A stretch of DNA of 51,266 nucleotides from Phenylobacterium sp. GTDB taxonomy: Bacteria; Pseudomonadota; Alphaproteobacteria; Caulobacterales; Caulobacteraceae. Made by a program: the position numbers and the translations under genes. Shown piece by piece: positions 26,912 through 35,465 of this stretch. Within the stretch, counting starts at the first letter, position 1. Each line of letters begins with the position of its first letter. The DNA is taken from assembly GCF_025934275.1 (NCBI RefSeq), contig NZ_JAICYI010000020.1, positions 1 through 51,266 on the forward strand, in the 5' to 3' direction. The notes below the pieces were generated by a model, which did no database searches, was not told the DNA's origin, and worked only from the letters and a program-made list of their open reading frames with translations.

Positions 26912-27814
26912 TCAGGCGCCCGCGCCCAGGATCCAGCCTTCCTCACCCTCGGCGTCCAGCACCACGTCCGCGCCGAGTCCCTTCGGCGGGCCGAACAGCG
27001 CGCCCAGGCGATTGGCTTCATCGAGGCGCGCGAAATGCTCGGCCGTGGTCCGCACCTGGGTGAGGTCCTTCACCTCGCCGGGCGCGCCCTCCGGCTTCAG
27101 CAACGAGGGATAGACCTCCGCGGCCACCACCGCGACGCCGGCGAGGTCCGCCTCGGTCAGCGGCCGGAAGCCGGTCTCGAACGGCCACACCCGGACCGCC
27201 TCGCCGCGCGCGAGCTTGAGCCGGCGCACCGCGGGGATGCCCAGCAGCGCCTGACCGCCGACCGAGCCGTTGTAGTAGAGCTTCCAGATCGAGGCCGCGC
27301 CCTTGGCCGCGAGGTCCGCGTGGCGGAACTCGGGCAGGTCGTCCGGCCCGTGCGCGCGCGTCCGCTTCGGCTGCAGGGTGGTGAGCGCGTCCTTGGGCGG
27401 GCAGCCCCAGAACGGGAACGGGCCGCCGGTCAGCCGGCGATTGATCTCGGAGCCCACGCCGAAACGGTTGTTGGTGTTGTCGGCCTTGTCCTTGACCATC
27501 CGATCGAGCTGGTCCCAGACGGCGCCCCAGGCAGGCTCCGCCACAAGCTTCATGGCCGCCGCGAACCCGCGCGGGAAGCCGAGCGGGAAGTCGAAGCCCA
27601 CCAGCGCCCGCTCCGAGCGCTTCTTGAGGTCGTCGAGCACCCCCGCCAGGCGCTTCTCCGCCTCCGCGCGGGTCGCGGGATTGTAGCTCTCGAAGGCCAT
27701 GCGGAACCGCACGTCGCGCTTGAGGACGCCGATCCAGATGGAATCCGCGCCCGTCGTCGGCTTCGCGGCCGCGCTCCAGTCGACGATGATGTAGGCGCTG
27801 AACAGGCGCGGCAC
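26912..27814 (-). CDS. Conserved hypothetical protein, DUF429/RNase H-fold-like
   Basis: 300 residues from a GTG at 27814 with GGGAG six bases upstream. The N terminus YIIVDWSAAAKPTTGADSIW and the later VGFDFPLGFPRGFA resemble the two Asp-bearing strands of DUF429-type RNase H-like proteins. A middle part reads RFGVGSEINRRLTGGPFPFWG, and AAEVYPSLL lies near the end, also typical. The biochemical role is unknown. The 134 bases between its stop and the PQQ gene hold only GC-rich, repeat-like sequence. Confidence 0.5.
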   Translation of the reverse strand: MPRLFSAYIIVDWSAAAKPTTGADSIWIGVLKRDVRFRMAFESYNPATRAEAEKRLAGVLDDLKKRSERALVGFDFPLGFPRGFAAAMKLVAEPAWGAVWDQLDRMVKDKADNTNNRFGVGSEINRRLTGGPFPFWGCPPKDALTTLQPKRTRAHGPDDLPEFRHADLAAKGAASIWKLYYNGSVGGQALLGIPAVRRLKLARGEAVRVWPFETGFRPLTEADLAGVAVVAAEVYPSLLKPEGAPGEVKDLTQVRTTAEHFARLDEANRLGALFGPPKGLGADVVLDAEGEEGWILGAGA

Positions 27815-27912
27815 GTGCGGCTCCCGCTGGGGTGGGCGCTATTTAGACCTAGAGCGGAAAGCGGCCAATCACGCTGTGTTAACCGGTGGGCGTCCGTGCA
27901 TTAGCATGTCGC

Positions 27913-28818
27913 ATGACCCAGGCGCTGCGCACCCCCGACGAACGGTTCTCGGGCCTCCCGGATTTCCCCTATCGGCCCCACTACGCGGACGACCTGCCGG
28001 GCTACGAGGGCCTGCGGGCGGCCTGGATCGACGAGGGGCCGAAGGATGCGGCCGCGACCTTCCTGTGCCTGCACGGCGAGCCCACCTGGAGCTTCCTCTA
28101 CCGCAAGATGGCGGCGGTGTTCCTGCGCGCCGGCGGGCGGGTCTTGGCGCCGGACTTCTTCGGCTTCGGCCGCTCCGACAAGCCGGCGGAGGAAGGCGTC
28201 TACAGCTTCCACTTCCATCGCAACCACCTGCTGCGTCTGATCGAGCGGCTGGACCTCAAGGAGATCACCCTGGTGCTGCAGGACTGGGGCGGTCTGCTCG
28301 GGCTCACCCTGCCGCTCGACGCCGGCTTCCGGCGTCGGCTGAAGCGGTTGATCGTGATGAACACCACCCTGGCGGTGGGCGAGACGCCGAGCGCCGGCTT
28401 CACCGCCTGGCGGGCGTACGTGGCGGGCAACCCGGAGTTCGACGTGGCGGCGCTGATGAAGCGCGCGGCGCCGATCCTGACGGGGGCCGAGGCGGCCGCC
28501 TACGGCGCGCCGTTCCCCGATCCCAGCTACATGGCCGGCGTCCGCGCCTTCCCGAAGCTCGTGATGACCGATCCTTCCATGGAGGGGGTCGAGGAGAGCC
28601 GCGCGGCGCTCGGGTTCTGGTCGCGTGAGTGGGACGGCCCCACGTTCATGGCGGTGGGCGCACAGGATCCGGTGCTCGGGCCCGACGTCATGGCGCGGCT
28701 TCGCGCGCACATCCGCGGCTGCCCCGAGCCGATGATCGTCGCGGACGGCGGCCACTTCCTGCAGGAATGGGGCGGGCCGATCGCCCAGGCCGCCCTCGAG
28801 AGCTTCGGCGGCGCCTAG
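27913..28818 (+). CDS. Haloalkane dehalogenase, DhlA-like (HLD-I)
   Basis: 301 residues from the ATG at 27913 (nine more codons are open upstream). It resembles Xanthobacter DhlA along its whole length, from LRTPDERFSGLPDFPY onward. Nucleophile D124 and halide-binding W125 sit in LQDWGG, E56 in LHGEPTWSF, the second halide-binding Trp is W166 in FTAWRAY, the acid D252 in GAQDPVLGPD and the base H281 in GGHFLQEW. The enzyme hydrolyses haloalkanes to alcohols via an ester intermediate. The cap region between N150 and W166 is about nine residues shorter than in DhlA. The stop shares CTAG with the convergent reductase. Divergent from the DUF429-like gene. Confidence 0.85.
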   Translation: MTQALRTPDERFSGLPDFPYRPHYADDLPGYEGLRAAWIDEGPKDAAATFLCLHGEPTWSFLYRKMAAVFLRAGGRVLAPDFFGFGRSDKPAEEGVYSFHFHRNHLLRLIERLDLKEITLVLQDWGGLLGLTLPLDAGFRRRLKRLIVMNTTLAVGETPSAGFTAWRAYVAGNPEFDVAALMKRAAPILTGAEAAAYGAPFPDPSYMAGVRAFPKLVMTDPSMEGVEESRAALGFWSREWDGPTFMAVGAQDPVLGPDVMARLRAHIRGCPEPMIVADGGHFLQEWGGPIAQAALESFGGA

Positions 28819-29816
28819 CCCAGCTTCACCAGCATCTTGCCGAGGTTCTCGCCGGTGAACAGGCCGAGGAAGGCGTCGGGCGCCTTGTCGATGCCCTCGA
28901 ACACCGTCTCCCGCCACTTCACCTTGCCCTCGCGCACCCAGCCGGAGAGGTCCTCGATGAATTTCGGCATCAGGTCGAAGTGGTGCGAGACGATGAAGCC
29001 CTCCATGCGGAGGTTCTTGCCGATCAGGAGCGCGAGGTTGGACGGGCCGGGCTGCGGGGCCGAGGCGTTGTAGATCGAGATCATCCCGCAGATCGCGAAG
29101 CGGGCGAACAGCTTGGCGGCGTTCAGCGCCGCCTCCAGGTGCGCCCCGCCGACGTTGTCGAAATAGACGTCGACGCCCTCGGCGTTGCCGGCCAGGATCG
29201 CCGCCGTCAGATCCCGCTCGGCCTTGTAGTCGATCGCATGGTCGACGCCGATCTCCTTCAGGAACGCGACCTTCTCGGGGCCGCCTGCCGAGCCGATGAC
29301 CTTGTGGCCCTTGGCCTTGGCGATCTGGCAGACCAGCGAGCCGACCGCCCCGGCCGCGCCGGAGACGAACACCACGTCGCCATCCTTCAGCGCCGCGATG
29401 CGCAGCAGGCCGGCGTACGCGGTCAGCCCGGGCATGCCGGCGACGCCTAGGAAGGCCTGCGGCGGCAGACCGCGGGGATCGAGCTTCTGCACGCCGCTGG
29501 CCGGCGCGGTGAAGGCTTCGCGCCAGCCGTTCTGCGACTGCACGAGGTCGCCCTCCTTGAACGCGGGGTCGCTCGACTTCACCACCTGGCCGATCGCGCC
29601 GCCGTTCATCACCTCGCCGAGCGCGAACGGCGGGGCGTAGCTCTTCACGTCGTTCATGCGGCCGCGCATGTACGGATCGACGGTCATCCAGAGGTTCCTG
29701 ACCTGCACCTCGCCCGGCCCGGGGTCGCGCATCTCGACCCTGGCGAGCTCGAAATTGTCGCGGTTCGGCATGCCGACGGGGCGGCTCTTGAGACGGACTT
29801 CCGTGACGGTGGTCAT
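28815..29816 (-). CDS. NADP-dependent oxidoreductase, CurA/YncB-like MDR family
   Basis: 333 residues from the ATG at 29816; 36 more upstream codons are open but lack coding character. It is a zinc-free medium-chain reductase: MTVDPYMRGRM, then GVAGMPGLTAYAGLL, and the NADPH loop VSGAAGAVGSLVCQIAKAKG. Members (leukotriene B4 12-hydroxydehydrogenase, curcumin reductase, YncB) reduce the double bond of alkenals and enones. It may serve detoxification of reactive aldehydes. It is convergent with the dehalogenase, so it is not an operon partner. Confidence 0.88.
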   Translation of the reverse strand: MTTVTEVRLKSRPVGMPNRDNFELARVEMRDPGPGEVQVRNLWMTVDPYMRGRMNDVKSYAPPFALGEVMNGGAIGQVVKSSDPAFKEGDLVQSQNGWREAFTAPASGVQKLDPRGLPPQAFLGVAGMPGLTAYAGLLRIAALKDGDVVFVSGAAGAVGSLVCQIAKAKGHKVIGSAGGPEKVAFLKEIGVDHAIDYKAERDLTAAILAGNAEGVDVYFDNVGGAHLEAALNAAKLFARFAICGMISIYNASAPQPGPSNLALLIGKNLRMEGFIVSHHFDLMPKFIEDLSGWVREGKVKWRETVFEGIDKAPDAFLGLFTGENLGKMLVKLG

Positions 29817-29927
29817 GCGGTTTCTCCTGCCGGCGACCCGGCGCTTCAAACAGGTGTTTAGCTTGGCGGGGCGGGTGGCGTCGAGGCCGCAGGGCGTGTT
29901 AGGGCCCGCCCGGGTTCGGAGCATTCG

Positions 29928-30851
29928 ATGGCAGAGTCACTTCGGGCGGGCGTGATCGGCGCCGGCGTCTTCGGCGGCTATCATGCGGGCCAGTACGCGC
30001 GTCTGCCGGGCGTGGTGCTCTCTGCCGTGCTGGACGTCCATCCGGAGCGGGCGGCGAGGCTCGCCCTGCCGCTGGGCGGCCGCGCCTTCCGCGAGATCGA
30101 ACCCTTCCTGGAGGCGGTCGACGTGGTGACGGTGGCCACGCCCGCGACGGTGCACGCCGATCACGCGCTGGCGGCGCTCTCGGCCGGCAAGCCGGTCTAT
30201 GTGGAAAAGCCGATCGCCGTCAGCGTGACCGAGGCCGAGACGGTGCGCGCGGCGGCGGCGGCAAGGGGCCTCGTGGTCGCCTGCGGCCATCAGGAGCGGG
30301 TGACCTTCCGCGCCATGGGCCTCCTCGACATCCCCGAGCAGCCGGTCCTCCTGGAGGCTTTGCGCCACGGTCCGGCCTCGGAGCGCAGCCGCGACGTCTC
30401 GGCGGTTCTCGACCTTATGATCCACGATCTCGACCTGGCGCTGACGCTCACGACCGCCGAGCCGGTCACCGCCGAGGGCGAGGGCCGCATCGGGGCGAGC
30501 GGGGCCTGGGACGAAGCCCGCGCGGAGGTCACGTTCGAGGCCGGCTTCACCGCCCGCTTCGACGTTTCGCGGATCGCCGAGGCGCGCCGCCGCGCCATGC
30601 GCATCGTCTTCCCATCCGGCGAGATCGAGATCGACTTCCTCGGCCGTGCGCTGCGCAACACCACGCCCTATGCGCTCAACCGCGACTATGCGGAGACGCC
30701 GGCGGCGAAGGATCCGCTTCGCGTCAGCGTCGAAAGCTTCCTGGCCGCGGTGCGTGGCGAGGCGCCGCGGCCGGTGGTCACCGCCGAGGAGGCGATCCGC
30801 GCGCTCGACCTGGCGCTCGCGGTGGAGCAGGCGCTCGAGGAGGCGGGCTGA
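29928..30851 (+). CDS. Gfo/Idh/MocA family oxidoreductase
   Basis: 307 residues. The N-terminal Rossmann fold starts GVIGAGVFGGYHAGQYAR and includes VVTVATPATVHADHALAAL and the family hallmark VEKPIA. MIHDLDLAL in the second domain supplies the catalytic-site Asp/His pattern. The family oxidises or reduces sugars, inositols or bile pigments with NAD(P). The substrate is unknown and the protein is slightly short. Divergent from the CurA-like gene with a 111-base gap; followed by a terminator hairpin shared with the TonB receptor on the other strand. Confidence 0.87.
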   Translation: MAESLRAGVIGAGVFGGYHAGQYARLPGVVLSAVLDVHPERAARLALPLGGRAFREIEPFLEAVDVVTVATPATVHADHALAALSAGKPVYVEKPIAVSVTEAETVRAAAAARGLVVACGHQERVTFRAMGLLDIPEQPVLLEALRHGPASERSRDVSAVLDLMIHDLDLALTLTTAEPVTAEGEGRIGASGAWDEARAEVTFEAGFTARFDVSRIAEARRRAMRIVFPSGEIEIDFLGRALRNTTPYALNRDYAETPAAKDPLRVSVESFLAAVRGEAPRPVVTAEEAIRALDLALAVEQALEEAG

Positions 30852-30864
30852 GGGCGGATAAGAA

Positions 30865-30892
30865 AAGGCGCCCCGCCGGAGCGGAGCGCCTT
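30865..30892 (-). terminator. Terminator of TonB receptor 1, hairpin family member 1
   Basis: Stem AAGGCGC pairs with GCGCCTT, with an inner CCGC/GCGG stem and a CGGA loop. On the minus strand it is followed by CCTTTTCT, so it most likely ends the receptor transcript; it also lies right after the convergent oxidoreductase gene. The same design recurs at 36793-36822 and 39774-39800. Confidence 0.8.
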
Positions 30893-30916
30893 CCTCCAGG
30901 TAGCCGTGGGGAGGCT

Positions 30917-33778
30917 TTAGAAGAACTTGTAGCGGAACTCGATGCCGTAGGTCCGCGGCGGAGTCGTGAAGAACGTCTTGCGGATGCCTTGCACGCAATT
31001 CAGCACGCCGCCCGCGACCACGGGGCTGCAGGTGAGCTGGCCGGCCGGCAAGGCGGCGACTTGCGCCGCGTAGACCGCGGAGACGGCGCCGTTCAGGAGT
31101 TCGCTCGTCGCGCCCTGGTCATAGCCGGTCTTGTTGAAGATGTTCTTGATGTAGGCGATGACCTCGTACTTGTCGTTGGAGTCTTTCCACAGGGCCCGCG
31201 CGTCCCACTGATCCCAGGACGGCGCCTCGTTGTACCACCGGGTGAAGAGGGTGCCGTAGGCCTTGTCGCGCCAGGACCACGACACGTTGCCGGTGATCGA
31301 TCCCGAGTTCAGCCGCCAGGTGTAGTTGGCGGCCACCGCGATCTTGTTGCGCGGCGCGTTGGGCAGGTCGTTGCCCGACAGGTCCTGGATCCGCTGGAAG
31401 CCGCCGTTCGGCAGTCCCAGAGTATTCGGGTCCGCGACGCAGTCGCCCACTAGAGCCGCGCCGCCCGCCGCGCACTGCGCGAGCGTATGGACCGGCTTGG
31501 AGCCTGGCTGAAGGGCGTCAGGGTCGGTGAGGTCCTCGGCCGTGCCGCGCTCGATCCTCGTGTTGTTGTAGGAATAGTTCAGGATCACCTGCAGGTTCTC
31601 GATCGGCTGCCACAGGGTCTCCAGCTCGAAGCCCGCGGACCGCGACTTGGGAATATTCTTGAAGGAGGTCGTGGCCTGCGCGAGCGGCCCGGATCCTTGG
31701 ATCACCAAGATCGGGATCTGCAGGTTGTTATAGCTGTAATAGTAGGCGGCCATGTTGGTCTGGAGAGTGTTGCTCCAGTTCTTCTTCAGACCGATCTCGT
31801 AGGCGTCGACCGTCTCCTTGTTGGAGAACGGCAGGAAGCTCAGGACGGTGAAGATGCCGATGTTGAAGCCGCCCGAGCGGTAGCCGCGGCTGTAGCTGGC
31901 GTAGAGATTGGTGTCGGGGTCCGGCTGCCATTCGGCCTTGGCCGTCCCGGTGACCGCCTGCCAGCTGGCGTCGTAGTGACGGTTTGCGAAGCCGGTGGCC
32001 GGATCGAAAACGGTCGGCCCGCTGACGCCTTGCGGAATCTGGTCGATCCCGACGCCGGTGCCCGCCGCGACCACGGTGTTCACGCCTGTCAGGTCGAGCG
32101 GCGCGGCGAAGATCTCGGGCGGGAGGCCGCCCAGGCAGGCCGGCAGGCCGAAGCACAGCAACCGCACCGATTCCGTGCCGTCCTTGCGGTCGTGCGAATA
32201 GCGCAGGCCGCCGGTCAGGGTCAGCGTCGGCAGCACCTTGTAGCTGAGCTGTCCGTACGTCGCATATGACGTGTCATGGACGTCGGGGCGATTGTCGAAC
32301 CGGCGACCGATGCCGGTCGGGCAGGTGATCGACTGCAGGTTGGGCGCCGCGCCGGACAGGCAGACGCCGAACGGCGGCGAGATGTTGAACTGGGTCTGCC
32401 GCGCATCTTCCTCGGTGAGCACGGGCTGGGTGTAGTGCTGCTTGAAGTAGTAGAAGCCGGCGATCCATTGCAGCGGCCCCTGGGTCGTGGAGACGAGGTT
32501 CAGCTCGTGGCTCCAGAAGCCGTTGTGCTCCTGGTAGTCGAACGACTCGATCGGGAAGAACTGCGTCGCCCCCGAGGTGAAGGAGTCGACGGGCGCCTGA
32601 CGCGTGCCGTTCGGCACCGAGCCGGTCAGGTGGTAGTAATAGTGAACGCCGCCCGTGATGTACTTCACGTCGAATCCGGGCGCGTGGTAGGTCCACTCGC
32701 TGGCCACCGTGTAGGCGTTCGGCAGGCGCACGCGATAGGGGACCGGGTCGGGCTTCTGCCAGGGATTGTCATGCGCGGTGTTCACGCAACCTGACGGGCT
32801 CAGCAGGACGACGTTGGTCGGCAGGCCGCTGCAGCCGAAGCCTTCGTTGATCGCGGTCGCAAACTGCGGGAATTCGATGATGTTGAAGCCGTTGCCGCCG
32901 TTCGGGTGGCCGGGCGAGATGTCCGGCAGGACCTGGTTCGGATGCGTCGGGTCGGCGTTGTAGATGTTGGGCGACCAGCCGCCTGACTGGGCCCCGGGGC
33001 CGCCGGCTCCGTTCTGCCAGGTGTTGTAGTTGATCTTCGACCACATCTCGAGCTTGTCATTGAACTGAACCGAGATCTGGGCCTCAAGGAAGGAGGTGTT
33101 GATGACGCCGCCTTCGGACGGACGCCCGGGCGTGGTGTTCTTGATCCAGCCGTCGCGCTGGTCTTCCCATTGCCCGGCCAGACGGAACTGCACCTTGTCG
33201 CTCAGCGGGCCGGAGACTGCGAACTCCAGGTTGGAGTGATTGTAGTTGGCGTAGGCGCCGCGCACCTCGGCGTACCAGTCCTTGGTCGGCCGCTTGGAGA
33301 CCTCGTTGATCGCGCCGGCGATGGCGTTGCGCCCGTAGAGGGTGCCTTGCGGGCCGCGCAGCACTTCCACGCGGTCGAGGAACAGGGTCGAGGCGCCGGC
33401 GCGCACCGCGAAGGTCTCGTAGACGCCGTCGGAGTAGTTGGCGACCGAGGCGTCGGCCGAAAGCACGTTGGTGAGGCGTCCCAGGCCCCGCAGGGTGATC
33501 CGGTCGGTGGATGTCGAGTACTGCAGGCCGGGCGTGAAGTTGGTCATGTCCTGGATGGACTGGATGCCGACCACGTCGCGGGTCTTGTCGGTGAACGCCG
33601 AAATCGCGACGGGCACGTCCTGAAGGTTCTGCTCGCGCTTCTCGGCGGTGACCACCAGCTCTTCGATGGTGTTGGCGGCCGCGGCCGTCGTCCCGGTCCG
33701 CGCCTGGGCCATCGCGGTTCCGCTGAGCGAAGCGGCCAGAAGCGCACTGGTCGCCATCAGATATGGCTTGAACTGCAT
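30917..33778 (-). CDS. TonB-dependent receptor 1
   Basis: 953 residues from the ATG at 33778. An ATG six bases earlier (33784) abuts the GGAGG directly, so the second, six bases from it, is the likely start. A signal peptide ending AMA is followed by the TonB-box-like NTIEELVVTAEKREQNLQD, the plug domain (VPVAISAFT, DRVEVLRGPQGTLYGRNAIAGAI) and a 22-strand barrel ending in Phe (YKFF). It imports an unknown substrate across the outer membrane with TonB energy. The plug reads NAIAGAINEVSKRP where the other two receptors have NSIGGAIN(V/I)ISKRP. Several extracellular loops carry Cys pairs. Confidence 0.93.
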   Translation of the reverse strand: MQFKPYLMATSALLAASLSGTAMAQARTGTTAAAANTIEELVVTAEKREQNLQDVPVAISAFTDKTRDVVGIQSIQDMTNFTPGLQYSTSTDRITLRGLGRLTNVLSADASVANYSDGVYETFAVRAGASTLFLDRVEVLRGPQGTLYGRNAIAGAINEVSKRPTKDWYAEVRGAYANYNHSNLEFAVSGPLSDKVQFRLAGQWEDQRDGWIKNTTPGRPSEGGVINTSFLEAQISVQFNDKLEMWSKINYNTWQNGAGGPGAQSGGWSPNIYNADPTHPNQVLPDISPGHPNGGNGFNIIEFPQFATAINEGFGCSGLPTNVVLLSPSGCVNTAHDNPWQKPDPVPYRVRLPNAYTVASEWTYHAPGFDVKYITGGVHYYYHLTGSVPNGTRQAPVDSFTSGATQFFPIESFDYQEHNGFWSHELNLVSTTQGPLQWIAGFYYFKQHYTQPVLTEEDARQTQFNISPPFGVCLSGAAPNLQSITCPTGIGRRFDNRPDVHDTSYATYGQLSYKVLPTLTLTGGLRYSHDRKDGTESVRLLCFGLPACLGGLPPEIFAAPLDLTGVNTVVAAGTGVGIDQIPQGVSGPTVFDPATGFANRHYDASWQAVTGTAKAEWQPDPDTNLYASYSRGYRSGGFNIGIFTVLSFLPFSNKETVDAYEIGLKKNWSNTLQTNMAAYYYSYNNLQIPILVIQGSGPLAQATTSFKNIPKSRSAGFELETLWQPIENLQVILNYSYNNTRIERGTAEDLTDPDALQPGSKPVHTLAQCAAGGAALVGDCVADPNTLGLPNGGFQRIQDLSGNDLPNAPRNKIAVAANYTWRLNSGSITGNVSWSWRDKAYGTLFTRWYNEAPSWDQWDARALWKDSNDKYEVIAYIKNIFNKTGYDQGATSELLNGAVSAVYAAQVAALPAGQLTCSPVVAGGVLNCVQGIRKTFFTTPPRTYGIEFRYKFF

Positions 33779-33811
33779 CGACATCCTCCCCGGCTGCGCG
33801 GCTGTTTCGCC

Positions 33812-33834
33812 GGTCAGCTACGCCGAAGCTGACC
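33812..33834. promoter_or_regulatory. Inverted repeat in the leader of TonB receptor 1
   Basis: GGTCAGCT, seven bases, then AGCTGACC: a perfect 8-bp inverted repeat, ending about 22 bases from the receptor's ribosome binding site. It may be an operator or a leader hairpin. A TTGACG hexamer (minus strand) lies 15 bases further upstream at 33849-33854 and could be a -35 element. Confidence 0.45.
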
Positions 33835-33980
33835 TTCGCGCCGCGGACCGTCAACGCAAAATCGGAGCTTTGTTCAGCGAGCGATGCTTTCTGACCGGTT
33901 GGTGAAACCTGCAGGACACAGCTATCGTGATTGACGCCCGCGTCACCTCGCCGGCGCGGCGGAAACCTGGAGACCAGATC

Positions 33981-34460
33981 ATGAGCGCAAGCGCCCACGA
34001 ATTCGAATTCGAGTCCATCGCCGGCGGCCAGCTGCCTCTGACCAGCTTCCGCGACAAGGTGGTGCTGGTGGTGAACACCGCCTCAAAGTGCGGGCTCACG
34101 CCGCAGTACGAGGGGCTCGAGCGGCTCTACTCGGACTACAAGGATCGCGGGTTGGTCGTGCTGGGCGTGCCATGCAACCAGTTCGCCGGCCAGGAGCCGG
34201 GGACGGAAGCCGAGATCAAGGGCTTCTGCGAGACCCGCTTCAATGTCGACTTCCCGATGACCGCCAAGACCGATGTCAAGGGCGAGGGCGCGCACCCCTT
34301 CTACAAGTGGGCCAAGGCCCAGCTGGGCGAGCCGGCCGAGCCGGTGTGGAACTTCCACAAGATCCTGATCGGCAAGCACGGCGAGGCGATCCGCGCCTTC
34401 GGCCCGCGCACCGATCCGCTGGACGCCGAGGTGACCGCCGAGATCGAGAAAGCGCTCTAG
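33981..34460 (+). CDS. Glutathione peroxidase family (thioredoxin-type) peroxidase
   Basis: 159 residues from the ATG at 33981 (18 further codons are open upstream). NTASKCGLTPQYEGL holds the peroxidatic C37. Q71 (FAGQEP) and W123 (VWNF) complete the triad. C83 in FCETRF is at the position of the resolving Cys of thioredoxin-dependent members, so the physiological reductant may be thioredoxin rather than glutathione. It reduces hydroperoxides. Its stop shares CTAG with the convergent AcuI-like gene. Confidence 0.92.
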   Translation: MSASAHEFEFESIAGGQLPLTSFRDKVVLVVNTASKCGLTPQYEGLERLYSDYKDRGLVVLGVPCNQFAGQEPGTEAEIKGFCETRFNVDFPMTAKTDVKGEGAHPFYKWAKAQLGEPAEPVWNFHKILIGKHGEAIRAFGPRTDPLDAEVTAEIEKAL

Positions 34461-35452
34461 GCGTTCACGTCGACGACCACCCGGCCGCGGATCCTGCCCT
34501 CGACGATGTCGGCGCCCAAGCGGGGAAGGTCGGCGAGCGTCGCCGGAACGGTCATCGCCGCCAGCTTGCCCAGATCGAGGTCGCGGGCCAGCCGGCTCCA
34601 GGCTTCGATCCGGTCCGGCTTGGGTCGCATGACGCTGTCGATTCCGGCGAGCGTCACGCCGCGCAGGATGAACGGGGCGACCGAGCCCGGCACGTCCATG
34701 CCCTGGGCGAGCCCGCAGGCGGTGACGACGCCGCCGTAACGGGTCTGGGAGAGCACGTTGGCCAGGGTGTGGCTGCCCACCGCATCCACCGCGCCCGCCC
34801 AGCGCTCGCGCGCCAAGGGCCTCGCCGGACCCTGGAAGTCGGCCGCATCGATCACCTCGGCCGCGCCGAGGCCGCCGAGATAGCCGGCTTCGCTGTCCTT
34901 GCGCCGCGATGAGGCGACCACGCGATAGCCCAGCTTGCCGAGCACGGCGATCGCCACGCTCCCGACGCCGCCGGCCGCGCCGGTGACCAGCACCTCGCCC
35001 TTTTCCGGCGTGACGCCGAGCTGCTCGAGGCGCAGCACGCACAACATGGCCGTATAGCCGGCGGTGCCGATCGCCATCGCCTGGGACGTGGAGATCGCTT
35101 CTGGCAGCTTGACCAGCCACTCGCCCTTCACGCGCGCCAGTTGCGCATAGCCGCCGTTGTGGCTCTCCCCGACGCCGAAGCCGTTCAGCACCACCCGCTC
35201 GCCCGGCTTGAATTCCGGGTTGGACGAGCTTTCCACCACCCCGGCGAAATCGATCCCGGGGATCAACGGCCAGGCGCGGATGATGGGCGAGCGGCCGGTG
35301 AGCGCCAGGCCGTCCTTGAAGTTCAGCGTCGAGTATTCGACCCGCACGGTGACGTCGCCGTCCATCAGCTCGGCCGGCGTCAGCGCCTCGAGGCGGACCT
35401 CCTGGCCGGCGTCGGTCTTGTGCGCGCGCAGCGCCCGGAAGGTGTCGCTCAC
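34457..35452 (-). CDS. acuI: Acrylyl-CoA reductase-like quinone oxidoreductase (AcuI/YhdH family)
   Basis: 331 residues, normal for the family. YSTLNFKDGLALTG, PLIPGIDFAGVV, LNGFGVGESHNGGYAQ and the NADPH loop VTGAAGGVGSVAIAVLGKLGY are the YhdH/AcuI signatures, and no zinc-binding residues are present. AcuI reduces acryloyl-CoA to propionyl-CoA in propionate and DMSP metabolism. It starts 13 bases after the enoyl-CoA hydratase stop, so the two are one transcript, which would fit dehydration followed by reduction of a short acyl-CoA. The exact substrate is inferred. Confidence 0.82.
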   Translation of the reverse strand: MSDTFRALRAHKTDAGQEVRLEALTPAELMDGDVTVRVEYSTLNFKDGLALTGRSPIIRAWPLIPGIDFAGVVESSSNPEFKPGERVVLNGFGVGESHNGGYAQLARVKGEWLVKLPEAISTSQAMAIGTAGYTAMLCVLRLEQLGVTPEKGEVLVTGAAGGVGSVAIAVLGKLGYRVVASSRRKDSEAGYLGGLGAAEVIDAADFQGPARPLARERWAGAVDAVGSHTLANVLSQTRYGGVVTACGLAQGMDVPGSVAPFILRGVTLAGIDSVMRPKPDRIEAWSRLARDLDLGKLAAMTVPATLADLPRLGADIVEGRIRGRVVVDVNA

Positions 35453-35465
35453 CTGGTGTGTCTCC

